A DNA stretch of 42,457 nt from a virus, in IMG/VR virus record IMGVR_UViG_3300005577_000054, positions 1-42,457 of that record, one strand, 5' to 3'. Both the position numbers and the translations under genes were made by a program. The notes beneath the pieces are model-generated. The model did no database searches and was not told the origin of the DNA. It saw nothing but the letters and a program-made list of their open reading frames with translations. Shown here one piece after another: positions 31,510-37,587 of the stretch (the first letter of the stretch is position 1; each line of letters begins with the position of its first letter).

Positions 31510-31845
31510 ATGTCTAACAAGGTTGATGCTGCAGCTGTCGCTGCGCTGGTGAAGGACAACACGCTGACGGGCCTGATCGACCGGCTGGGCGATATCGACG
31601 CGCAGGCCGCACCTCTGATCGCCCGGATCGGCGAGCTGAAGGCGGCGATCATCGTGAAGGGCGGCGCCGGTCGCCATGCCGGCACGCGCTACGACGCGAC
31701 GGTCAGCATCTTCGATCAGGACCGGCTCGACATGGATGCAGTGCGCGCCAAGCTGACGCCGCAGTTCATCCGCGCCCACACGATCACGTCGGTGGTGCGC
31801 AAGGTGCAAATCTTCGCCCGCAAGGTCACGCACTACGCGGCATGA
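31510..31845 (+). CDS. Small protein of unknown function
   Basis: The 111-aa protein starts at ATG 31510 with CAGGAGC at 7 nt; the longer open frame upstream would run through the promoter. It is helical at the N-terminus (AAAVAALVKDNTLTGLIDRLGDIDAQAAPLIARIGELKAAI), with a Gly-rich turn and a basic alpha/beta C-terminal part (RYDATVSIFDQDRLDMDAVRAKLTPQFIRAHTI, VRKVQIFARKVTHYAA). Its N-terminal half resembles helical segments of phage proteins that bind their own promoters, but this is a weak hint. Single-gene unit with its own promoter. Confidence 0.6.
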   Translation: MSNKVDAAAVAALVKDNTLTGLIDRLGDIDAQAAPLIARIGELKAAIIVKGGAGRHAGTRYDATVSIFDQDRLDMDAVRAKLTPQFIRAHTITSVVRKVQIFARKVTHYAA

Positions 31846-31904
31846 GCTAGGGTGTTCGTCGGCGCAATCACTGCCCCCGCGGTCTGCCGTCGACGATCAT
31901 CTGA

Positions 31905-31939
31905 GATGGGCCCTGTCGTGCCCCACGGTGGGGCCCATC
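31905..31939 (+). other. Intergenic inverted repeat
   Basis: GATGGGCCC and GGGCCCATC pair across 17 nt, and the loop itself contains GCCCCAC-G-GTGGGGC overlapping the right arm. No T-run follows, so it is not a clear terminator. It fills the 118-nt gap between two genes; the alternative pairings could be a switch. Confidence 0.5.
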
Positions 31940-31963
31940 GACTGATGACCATAGGAGAGTGTC

Positions 31964-32125
31964 ATGCATCTTGGATTTGGCGGCATCATCATCTTCCTCA
32001 TCCTCTACTGGATCTGGGAGGCGGGCGTGAACCGGGCCGAGGCCCGGCGCGAGATGGAGCGCGACCAGAAGACCCTTCGGCTGATCGATGAGGCGGTAAG
32101 CCGCGAACGCCTACGGCGGCGATAG
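31964..32125 (+). CDS. Small membrane-anchored protein (53 aa)
   Basis: ATG 31964 follows ATAGGAG at 6 nt. The product has a short N-terminal hydrophobic helix (FGGIIIFLILYWIWEA) and a long charged helical tail (NRAEARREMERDQKTLRLIDEAVSRERLRRR) suited to a coiled coil. The layout resembles an i-spanin, though its early-region position argues against lysis. Function unknown. Confidence 0.6.
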   Translation: MHLGFGGIIIFLILYWIWEAGVNRAEARREMERDQKTLRLIDEAVSRERLRRR

Positions 32126-32134
32126 TCCTGGGCG

Positions 32135-32410
32135 ATGCCAAAGTATCGCGTGACCATGCGGGAGCCGCCGCACCCGCCCGTAATCGGTCGTGACACCTTT
32201 ACGGCCGAGAAGCTGGTCGAGTATCTGACGGCGATCGTGCGCCAGCGTGGCCGCTACGGTTTCACCTCGATTACGATCCGCAGCCCTGGTGGCGCTACCC
32301 TGTTCATCCAAGACGAGGATCCCGATGAAGTATCTCCTGCGATGGCACCCGACAAAAGACCACCACCCCATGATGTCGACCGTAGCCGAGGACGAAAACG
32401 ACCTCGCTAA
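32135..32410 (+). CDS. Small protein of unknown function
   Basis: The 91-aa protein starts at ATG 32135. Residues 1-64 read as a small alpha/beta unit (YRVTMREPPHPPVIGRDTFTAEKLVEYLTAIVRQRGRYGFTSITIRSPGGATLFIQDEDPDE). The last 27 residues are Pro, Arg, Asp rich and lie in the overlap with the next gene. A shorter functional product ending near residue 64 would be expected if the overlap were not translated. Function unknown. Confidence 0.55.
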   Translation: MPKYRVTMREPPHPPVIGRDTFTAEKLVEYLTAIVRQRGRYGFTSITIRSPGGATLFIQDEDPDEVSPAMAPDKRPPPHDVDRSRGRKRPR

Positions 32411-32591
32411 GATCATCGCCGGCTTCCTGATGACGTCGCGTCCGATGGGCGGCGCCAAGATCCGGGTCGAGTGCGGCAACCGCTCCCTGGTGCTGATCGA
32501 GCCCGAAGGCGCGCCGGTCAGCCGCGAGGATTTCATCGCCGGCAACGTGCCTAAGATGGTGATCCCGAGAGGGGTTGACCCGAAGAGATAG
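32325..32591 (+). CDS. Small protein of unknown function
   Basis: I start at ATG 32325 (88 aa), which has GAGGATC at 6 nt; it overlaps the previous gene by 86 nt in another frame. The product starts MKYLLRWHPTKDHHPMMSTV, then EDENDLAKIIAGFLMTSRPMGGAKIRVECGNRSLVLIEPEG, a possible strand-helix-strand unit. It ends SREDFIAGNVPKMVIPRGVD. No known family. Its end overlaps the TTGACC of the next promoter. Confidence 0.6.
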   Translation: MKYLLRWHPTKDHHPMMSTVAEDENDLAKIIAGFLMTSRPMGGAKIRVECGNRSLVLIEPEGAPVSREDFIAGNVPKMVIPRGVDPKR

Positions 32592-32606
32592 GTGTGCCAC
32601 TATAAT
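32575..32606 (+). promoter_or_regulatory. TAGGTGTGCC-type promoter/operator with consensus -10
   Basis: TTGACC, 8 nt, TAGGTGTGCC, AC, TATAAT. This copy has the perfect TATAAT. The ATG is 56 nt after the box, preceded by CCTACCACAGGAGC. The TTGACC to TATAAT gap is 20 bp, as at 28401. Confidence 0.72.
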
Positions 32607-32644
32607 CCTGCGTCGCTAATGACGCCTACCACAGGAGCTTAAAA

Positions 32645-33496
32645 ATGCCGTTCGACAATCTTCCGTTCTCTGACGACCAGATCCGCCGTATCGTCCCGAG
32701 CGTGTTCGCTGAGCGCCCGGCACCCGGCGTGTCGACCCGTTATGCCTACATCCCGACCTACCCGATCCTGCCGCGGCTGCGCGAGATGGGCCTCGAGTGT
32801 GTCTCGGCGGCCGAGGGTCGCAAGCGCAACCCTGAGGGCCAGGAATTCGCCCAACACGTCCTGCGCTTCCAGCGCGCCGACGACAGCCACAAGTTCCGCG
32901 ATCGCACGCGGCCGTTGGGCGACCTAATCCCTGAGGTGATCCTGACCAACAGCCACGATCGCACGTCGCCGCTCATCTTCCAGGCCGGCATGCGGCGCAA
33001 GGTCTGCATGAACGGCCTCTATGTCCAGGACGCCGCCTACAGCGCCAAGCTGCGCCATGTCGGCGTCAATCTCTACGATCAGGTCCATGGCAAGGTCGGC
33101 CAGATCCTGGACAGTTTCGACAACGTGATCGGTGTCGCTGAATACTGGCACTCGATCGAGATGACGCCCGAGCTGGCACGTCGTTTCGGCCAGAAGGCGC
33201 TCGAGATCCGCGGCACTTCGCTCGACGTCCGTCCCGAGCGCGTGGTCGCGAACCTTCACACCCATCGCTGGGAGGATCGTGATCCCAGCCTGTGGAACCT
33301 GTTCAACCGCGCCCAGGAGAACCTGATGCGCGGCGATATGCGCGGTGTGTCGGGCGCTGGGAGGGTCCGGCGGCTGAAGCGCATCACTTCGCTCTCGAGC
33401 GAGGTGGATCTGAACCGCAAGCTCTGGCTGGCTGCGGCGGCGATGGCCGAGGAGGTCAAGCCTCGCCGCCTTGCTGTGGTAGGCGCTGCCGCCTGA
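32645..33496 (+). CDS. DUF932-family phage protein
   Basis: The 283-aa protein starts at ATG 32645, after GGAGC. It follows the DUF932 pattern: RYAYIPTYPILPRLREMGLECVSAAEGRKRN, then FAQHVLRFQRAD, then GDLIPEVILTNSHDRTSPLIFQAGMRRKVCMNGLYVQDAAYS and VGVNLYDQVHGKVGQ. The N-S-H-D and C-x-N-G-L motifs are family hallmarks. Plasmids and phages encode these proteins near anti-restriction and replication genes, but the biochemical role is not established. It has its own consensus promoter and a strong terminator, so it is probably abundant. Confidence 0.83.
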   Translation: MPFDNLPFSDDQIRRIVPSVFAERPAPGVSTRYAYIPTYPILPRLREMGLECVSAAEGRKRNPEGQEFAQHVLRFQRADDSHKFRDRTRPLGDLIPEVILTNSHDRTSPLIFQAGMRRKVCMNGLYVQDAAYSAKLRHVGVNLYDQVHGKVGQILDSFDNVIGVAEYWHSIEMTPELARRFGQKALEIRGTSLDVRPERVVANLHTHRWEDRDPSLWNLFNRAQENLMRGDMRGVSGAGRVRRLKRITSLSSEVDLNRKLWLAAAAMAEEVKPRRLAVVGAAA

Positions 33497-33518
33497 GAAA
33501 GGGGTAGCGGTTCGGATC

Positions 33519-33559
33519 AGGGCCCGTCGCTAGGGTGTGGCGGCGGGCCCTTTCTTTTT
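33519..33559 (+). terminator. Strong intrinsic terminator
   Basis: AGGGCCCG pairs with CGGGCCCT across a 17-nt loop, followed by TTCTTTTT. It closes the DUF932 unit. The loop happens to contain TAGGGTGTGG, close to the operator half-site but probably fortuitous. Confidence 0.88.
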
Positions 33560-33584
33560 ACACCAAACCGAGGAGATCGTTTTC

Positions 33585-33911
33585 ATGTCAAAGCCGTTCA
33601 AGCGCACCGTGCCCAGTTCCCTGCAAATCGTCGCTGCCAATGAGATCCTGAAAAATGTCTGCATCCTGATCGACGGGCATGCCGTCTATGAAGATGGGTG
33701 GAGCGACGCCCGCGTCATGAATGAGATCAACGCCAAATTTCCCAACCATCCCTTGTCGCTCACCTCGGTCCAGAAGCTGCGGCGTGATTTCGTGGGCGAA
33801 GTGCGCAAGCCGCGCAACGATTCGCATGTGGCCCTTGTCCAGCGTCTCGAGCGCCTCGAGCGCTGGGCCGCGGCGCGGCCGAGAGAACCCTTCAAGATGG
33901 AGGCCAAGTGA
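33585..33911 (+). CDS. Small DNA-binding-like protein of unknown function
   Basis: The 108-aa protein starts at ATG 33585, 9 nt after GAGGAG. Residues about 35-75 (GWSDARVMNEINAKFPNHPLSLTSVQKLRRDFVGEV) fit a helix-turn-helix, with the second helix TSVQKLRRDFVG as recognition helix, and the C-terminus is basic and helical (LVQRLERLERWAAARPREPFK). No TAGGTGTGCC element is seen upstream, only the terminator. It could regulate transcription, from fold pattern only. Confidence 0.6.
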   Translation: MSKPFKRTVPSSLQIVAANEILKNVCILIDGHAVYEDGWSDARVMNEINAKFPNHPLSLTSVQKLRRDFVGEVRKPRNDSHVALVQRLERLERWAAARPREPFKMEAK

Positions 33912-34573
33912 TGGGCGGGCCGCACGACTATCCAGCCGACGACCAGGAGTTCGAGACCAAGCGCATCGCCAAGGTCGAGCTGACCTCCGACAAAAAGAAC
34001 TGGACGATCCTCAACGACGACGGCTGGTCGATAACGGTGGAGCGCTATAGCGTCGTGCCCGAGGTGGGTAATGAGATCCGCATCTATGGCACGGGCTTCG
34101 GGTATCGCTTCCGCGGCGTCTTCATCGATGGCTGGAAGGTTTTCTATCGCACTCGAGAAGAGGACGAGGTTTATTACAACCTCTCCCTGTATGGAGCTGA
34201 CGTCGCCGACTGGCTGAAGCGATGGGATGAAGGCCGCAGCGTCTGGTCGTTCGAGATGGGCGGCATCGGCCCGAGTTACGAGCAGTGCATTCAGATTGCG
34301 GCGACTGAGGTGGTGCGTCATCTCTTGTCAGTGCCCTACGATGCCAGCGCCTGGAATGACCAGGAACAATGGAAACATGACCTCGTACATATTGAAAAGT
34401 ATCTGGGTGAGAACGTGATCGTGCGAAGGCTCGGCCTGTCGGGCGCGCAGTGGGGTGCCGCGATCAATCTCGGCAGCACGCTTTACAGGCACGGCCCGGT
34501 GGCTTGTTTCACCAAGCCCGAGAACAAGAACCGCCTGATCCAGGTCCAGAAACACTTTCCCTCCTTGCCTTGA
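33911..34573 (+). CDS. Phage protein of unknown function
   Basis: The 220-aa protein starts at ATG 33911 in a TGATG overlap (a GTG at 33908 would add one residue). Its first 80 residues form a beta-rich unit (KRIAKVELTSDKKNWTILNDDGWSITVERY, VGNEIRIYGTGFGYRFRGVFIDGWKVFYRTREEDEVYYN), the pattern G-x-x-x-R-G-x-x-x-x-G-x-x-x-x-Y-R-T known from uncharacterised early proteins of phages. The C-terminal 110 residues are helical. No catalytic signature. It is last before the palindromic operator. Confidence 0.65.
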   Translation: MGGPHDYPADDQEFETKRIAKVELTSDKKNWTILNDDGWSITVERYSVVPEVGNEIRIYGTGFGYRFRGVFIDGWKVFYRTREEDEVYYNLSLYGADVADWLKRWDEGRSVWSFEMGGIGPSYEQCIQIAATEVVRHLLSVPYDASAWNDQEQWKHDLVHIEKYLGENVIVRRLGLSGAQWGAAINLGSTLYRHGPVACFTKPENKNRLIQVQKHFPSLP

Positions 34574-34594
34574 TAGGTGTGCCACACCTAACAT
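34565..34594 (+). promoter_or_regulatory. Perfect palindromic operator TAGGTGTGCCACACCTA with promoter
   Basis: TAGGTGTG and CACACCTA flank a central C at 34574-34590, a perfect 8-bp inverted repeat. This reveals that the dispersed TAGGTGTGCC box is a palindrome half-site. TTGCCT (34565-34570) and TAACAT (34589-34594), spaced 18 bp, make a plausible promoter around it. The TTG start of the next gene is 43 nt after the box start, with GAGGAGG upstream. Confidence 0.72.
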
Positions 34595-34616
34595 CGCTTT
34601 TTACGAGGAGGCACCG

Positions 34617-34892
34617 TTGACCCTGCGCATCATCAAGGAGATCCCGATCGACCTCGGAGGCTACACGCTTCCCCTTCCCATCAGCAGCCGCGTGTTCGAT
34701 GCGGTGCCCGACGGCAAGCTGGGCTGCAAGCTGGTGGTCAACGTGCCGAAGGATACCCAGACCCATAGCTGGCGCGAGTTCTTGGCGACGACGGGCGAGC
34801 CCGAGCTGCAGCAGGGACACTGGTCCCATATCCGCTCGTTCGATCGCGGCGATGGCGTGATCCTGCATGTGCTCGAGAAGGTCGCAGGATGA
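34617..34892 (+). CDS. Small phage protein of unknown function
   Basis: The 91-aa protein starts at TTG 34617 with ACGAGGAGG at 6 nt. It begins MTLRIIKEIPIDLGGYTLPLPISSRVFDAVPDGKLGCKLVVNV and continues SWREFLATTGEPELQQGHWSHIRSFDRGDGVILHVLEKVAG. Short strands with an ILHV motif recall a small phage family with a strand-rich fold, but I cannot assign it. It overlaps the next gene by 4 nt. Confidence 0.6.
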   Translation: MTLRIIKEIPIDLGGYTLPLPISSRVFDAVPDGKLGCKLVVNVPKDTQTHSWREFLATTGEPELQQGHWSHIRSFDRGDGVILHVLEKVAG

Positions 34893-35101
34893 GCCAAACA
34901 TCGCCCGCTCTGAAATTTTGCCGCGACTGCAAATGGCGGGTCGGCGGCAATGAATGCACGCATCCGACGGACTGCGGCATCAACCTCGTCACGGGCGATC
35001 GCATGATCCTGCGCACGCCTCGCGACTGTTATCAGGAACGCGAGAGCGAGAGCCCCTACACTTGTGGGCATGACGCGAAATTCTTCGAGCCGAAAGACTG
35101 A
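34889..35101 (+). CDS. Small Cys-rich (zinc-binding-like) protein
   Basis: The 70-aa protein starts in an ATGA overlap. Cysteines occur as CRDCKW, ECTHPTDCG, RDC and TCGHDAKFFEP, six in all, with the C-terminal G-x-x-A-x-FFEP pattern common in small phage zinc-ribbon proteins. Probable metal binding; target unknown. The stop overlaps the next ATG (TGATG). Confidence 0.65.
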   Translation: MSQTSPALKFCRDCKWRVGGNECTHPTDCGINLVTGDRMILRTPRDCYQERESESPYTCGHDAKFFEPKD

Positions 35102-35496
35102 TGGCCGCCACCGATTACTGGCTCATGCTGTTCAACCATCCCGACTTCCGCGCGGGATGGCGGGAGTACGAGCTGGGCTATCCGCCGCAGGAGCATGGCA
35201 GCGATCAATACTATTACGGTCGGCAGACCGCGGCCGAGAGCGGCAAGCCGCTGCCGATGCCATCGGTCGTGTTCTCGCACGAGATGCTCGAGGTACTCGA
35301 CGTCTGCACGGCGTTGATGGAGGCGATCACCTTCCGCCGCTTCCTCAACGCGCTGAACGCCTATTGCAACGGGAACGGGATCAAGCTCGCCAATCCAGGC
35401 GAGGTGCTCGAGGTCATGCGTGCGCAGTGCGTCGTCGGTCAGCGGCAGATTGCCGATATCATCGCCGGGATCGGCGAGCTGGAGAACCGGTCATGA
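35101..35496 (+). CDS. Phage protein of unknown function
   Basis: The 131-aa protein starts in a TGATG overlap. It begins with an aromatic-rich segment (DYWLMLFNHPDFRAGWREYELGYPPQEH, DQYYYGRQTA), then a helical C-terminal part (EMLEVLDVCTALMEAITFRRFLNALNAYCNGNGIKLANPGEVLEVMRAQC, QIADIIAGIGEL). No family recognised. It overlaps the next ATG. Confidence 0.6.
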   Translation: MAATDYWLMLFNHPDFRAGWREYELGYPPQEHGSDQYYYGRQTAAESGKPLPMPSVVFSHEMLEVLDVCTALMEAITFRRFLNALNAYCNGNGIKLANPGEVLEVMRAQCVVGQRQIADIIAGIGELENRS

Positions 35497-35768
35497 CAGA
35501 GGACGAGATCAAGCGCCGCCTCGAGGACATGCATACCAAGATCGCCAATGCTCTGACGCCCTTTCTTCTGAAGGATGATCTCCTGGCTGTCGAGGTGTTC
35601 GCCCTGGTGAACGTGGGAGAAGATGCAAGATGCATTCGTCTCCTCGCCAATCCTTCAGAACAGGCGGTGTTTGTCGAGACGCTGCGCGATTACGAAAAAG
35701 GTCATGTGACAGGTACCGCAAAGATCGCAAACCGATATGAATTGCGTGTGCCCGGTCGGAAGAATTGA
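35493..35768 (+). CDS. Small protein of unknown function
   Basis: I start at ATG 35493 (91 aa) in an ATGA overlap; the longer open frame upstream shadows the two previous genes. The product has two helices (EDEIKRRLEDMHTKIANALTPFLLKDDLLAVEVFALV) and a basic C-terminus (AKIANRYELRVPGRKN). No family recognised. Confidence 0.6.
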   Translation: MTEDEIKRRLEDMHTKIANALTPFLLKDDLLAVEVFALVNVGEDARCIRLLANPSEQAVFVETLRDYEKGHVTGTAKIANRYELRVPGRKN

Positions 35769-35771
35769 ACC

Positions 35772-36056
35772 ATGAAGATCATCAAGGATACCAAGTCTCG
35801 TGTCAGCGCCTGGGCGTTCCCCGGCGAGATCACCAAGAGCCTGCAGACGTTTGGCTCAGCGACGGTATTCGCCAGTGAGATCGCGGCGCGCTCGACCTTC
35901 CCCAAGAGCACGCCCGTGCGCATCACGATCGTGATCCATCGCCCGCGCCTTTCGGTGTCAGCTGCAGCCCGTCGACGCGCCAAGCGGGCTCAGGATCTCA
36001 AGACATGGCGCAGCAAGATGAAGAAGCTAAGGAGAGACCCACATGCCGTTCGATAG
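35772..36056 (+). CDS. Small basic protein of unknown function
   Basis: The 94-aa protein starts at ATG 35772, 3 nt after the previous stop. The first 50 residues are a beta-rich segment (SRVSAWAFPGEITKSLQTFGSATVFASEIAARSTFPKSTPVRITIVIHRP), and the C-terminus is strongly basic and helical (AAARRRAKRAQDLKTWRSKMKKLRRDPH). Such basic tails often bind nucleic acid. Its end overlaps the first DUF6197 gene by 14 nt. Confidence 0.6.
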   Translation: MKIIKDTKSRVSAWAFPGEITKSLQTFGSATVFASEIAARSTFPKSTPVRITIVIHRPRLSVSAAARRRAKRAQDLKTWRSKMKKLRRDPHAVR

Positions 36057-36531
36057 TGTATTCAAACCGTTCGACCGCAACGCCACGGTCGAGAATTTGC
36101 GCAAGGCCAAGGGGATGATCAGCAACCCGAAAAATTGGTGTCAGGGAGCGTGGTCGAAGACGGTCGCAGCACACACCACCACCGGCACTCCTTGGCTAGT
36201 GGAGCGTGGCCACATCCTGCAGAACCCCGAATGGACGCATGTGCGTCTCTCATGCACGGCCGATGCCGTGCACTGTGCCGTCTATGGCATGAGCGTGGAT
36301 CAAGCGACCGATGGCCTGACCGGCGCTGACGTCGAGGCGCGTCTGAAGTTGTTCGGCCTGCGCCCCGAGATGCAGGCTCTTCAACACTGTCTTTCGATAA
36401 AGACCGGCCACCCTTATGCCGTGAGCGCGATCACGGCCTACAACGATTATCGCGATACCACGCATGCTGACGTGATGGAGCTGTTCGACCGCGCCATCGC
36501 CTATGCCCGCGAGGTGCACCATGCCGTTTGA
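36043..36531 (+). CDS. DUF6197-like protein, copy 1 of 3
   Basis: The 162-aa protein starts at ATG 36043 after GGAGAG. It contains VENLRKAKGMI, NWCQGAW, SCTADAVHCAVYG, then a helical middle, and ends TAYNDYRDTTHADVMELFDRAIAYAREV. The final F/Y-N-D...V-x-x-x-F-D-x-A-I-x-x-A pattern and the S-C-x-A-D-A-x-H motif fit the DUF6197 family found in phages and plasmids. Copies 2 and 3 follow with overlapping starts, and all three begin MPFD. The biochemical function of the family is unknown. Confidence 0.75.
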   Translation: MPFDSVFKPFDRNATVENLRKAKGMISNPKNWCQGAWSKTVAAHTTTGTPWLVERGHILQNPEWTHVRLSCTADAVHCAVYGMSVDQATDGLTGADVEARLKLFGLRPEMQALQHCLSIKTGHPYAVSAITAYNDYRDTTHADVMELFDRAIAYAREVHHAV

Positions 36532-36964
36532 TACTACGCCGCGCGAGGAGCGAAAGCCCACCGTTTGCGAGAACCTGATCAAGGCCCGTAGCATTCTCCG
36601 CCGAGGCCTGTGGTGCCGAAACCAATGGAACGTGTCCCTATCCAACGGCGAGCATCTCTCCTGCGCCGCGGATGCCATCCATGTCGCTCTCCATGGCGAT
36701 AGCTATATCCCCTACCTGAGGAAGCAGGAACTGCTTGGCCAGACCACGCAGGCTCATCGCAATAACTTTCCCAAATGCCCCGAGATCGCGCTGCTGGCCG
36801 ACGTCATTCGTCAATTCAAGCTGAGCATCCCTGACAAGCGCGGTTGGAGCGATCTGAACACCGTGACGGTCTTCAATGATCAAACATCGTATCAGCGTCT
36901 GTTGCTCGCGTTCGATATCGCCATCGAACAGGCGCGCCAGAAGGAGATGACCCATGCCATTTGA
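36521..36964 (+). CDS. DUF6197-like protein, copy 2 of 3
   Basis: The 147-aa protein starts at ATG 36521, overlapping copy 1 by 11 nt. It begins MPFDTTPREERKPTVCENLIKAR, identical in 17 of the first 19 residues to copy 3. It has LSCAADAIHVALHG and ends NTVTVFNDQTSYQRLLLAFDIAIEQAR. The middle diverges strongly from the other copies, consistent with duplication followed by selection for different partners. Function unknown. Confidence 0.75.
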   Translation: MPFDTTPREERKPTVCENLIKARSILRRGLWCRNQWNVSLSNGEHLSCAADAIHVALHGDSYIPYLRKQELLGQTTQAHRNNFPKCPEIALLADVIRQFKLSIPDKRGWSDLNTVTVFNDQTSYQRLLLAFDIAIEQARQKEMTHAI

Positions 36965-37433
36965 TACCACCTCGCGCGAGGAGCGAAAGCCGACCGTCTC
37001 CGAGAACCTGATCAAGGCTCGAGACCTCATTGCCCTCACAGGTCTCTGGTGCAAAAGCGCCTGGAGCACCACGAACATAGATCGGCACGCTTCATGTATG
37101 GCCGATGCCGTGCACATCGTGCTCTATGGCAAGGGGTATTGCGAATATCTCGAGGCGCGCGACGTCGATCCGTACATGTGGGAGCACAAGGGTCGGCACG
37201 ATCGCGAGCTTGATGAGCAGCCCGAAATCCGTTTTCTCGGGCGCGCGCTGATCGAGATGGGAAATACATGGCTAACGACATACTCTTCGACCGAACGCGT
37301 CGTGAAGTTCAACGACCATGAGCACACGCGACACCACCACGTGATGGCTGTGTTCGATTGCGCCATCGCGCTGGCAAAGTGTCGCGAAGCAGAGAACGCT
37401 AAACGCGAGCTTGCAAGCGTTACGTTTCGTTGA
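36954..37433 (+). CDS. DUF6197-like protein, copy 3 of 3
   Basis: The 159-aa protein starts at ATG 36954, overlapping copy 2 by 11 nt, the same overlap length as between copies 1 and 2. It has MPFDTTSREERKPTVSENLIKAR, then LWCKSAW, SCMADAVHIVLYG, and ends VKFNDHEHTRHHHVMAVFDCAIALAK. A His-rich segment (HEHTRHHH) precedes the last helix and is absent from the other copies. It is followed by a strong terminator. Confidence 0.75.
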   Translation: MPFDTTSREERKPTVSENLIKARDLIALTGLWCKSAWSTTNIDRHASCMADAVHIVLYGKGYCEYLEARDVDPYMWEHKGRHDRELDEQPEIRFLGRALIEMGNTWLTTYSSTERVVKFNDHEHTRHHHVMAVFDCAIALAKCREAENAKRELASVTFR

Positions 37434-37460
37434 CGGTGCGATAGTGCACAGAGCATAAAG

Positions 37461-37490
37461 AACGCCCCGCGGTGTGAACCACGGGGCGTT
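37461..37490 (+). terminator. Strong GC-rich hairpin terminator
   Basis: AACGCCCCG-C-GGT pairs with ACC-A-CGGGGCGTT around GTGA, ending in TTTGATTG. It closes the early operon after the DUF6197 genes. The T-run is short. Confidence 0.75.
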
Positions 37491-37587
37491 TGATTGAGCA
37501 CCTACCACAGTGCTTGGGGGCTTGACCGGACGAGACAAACACCCAGGCGCATCCTATCCGTCCTGGGCGACCTCAAGTCAAGCGGGG

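Noticed and set aside
33529-33542. TAGGGTGTGG in a terminator loop as another operator copy
   Set aside because: It has an inserted G, no TATNNN after it and sits in the loop of a strong terminator; treated as coincidence.
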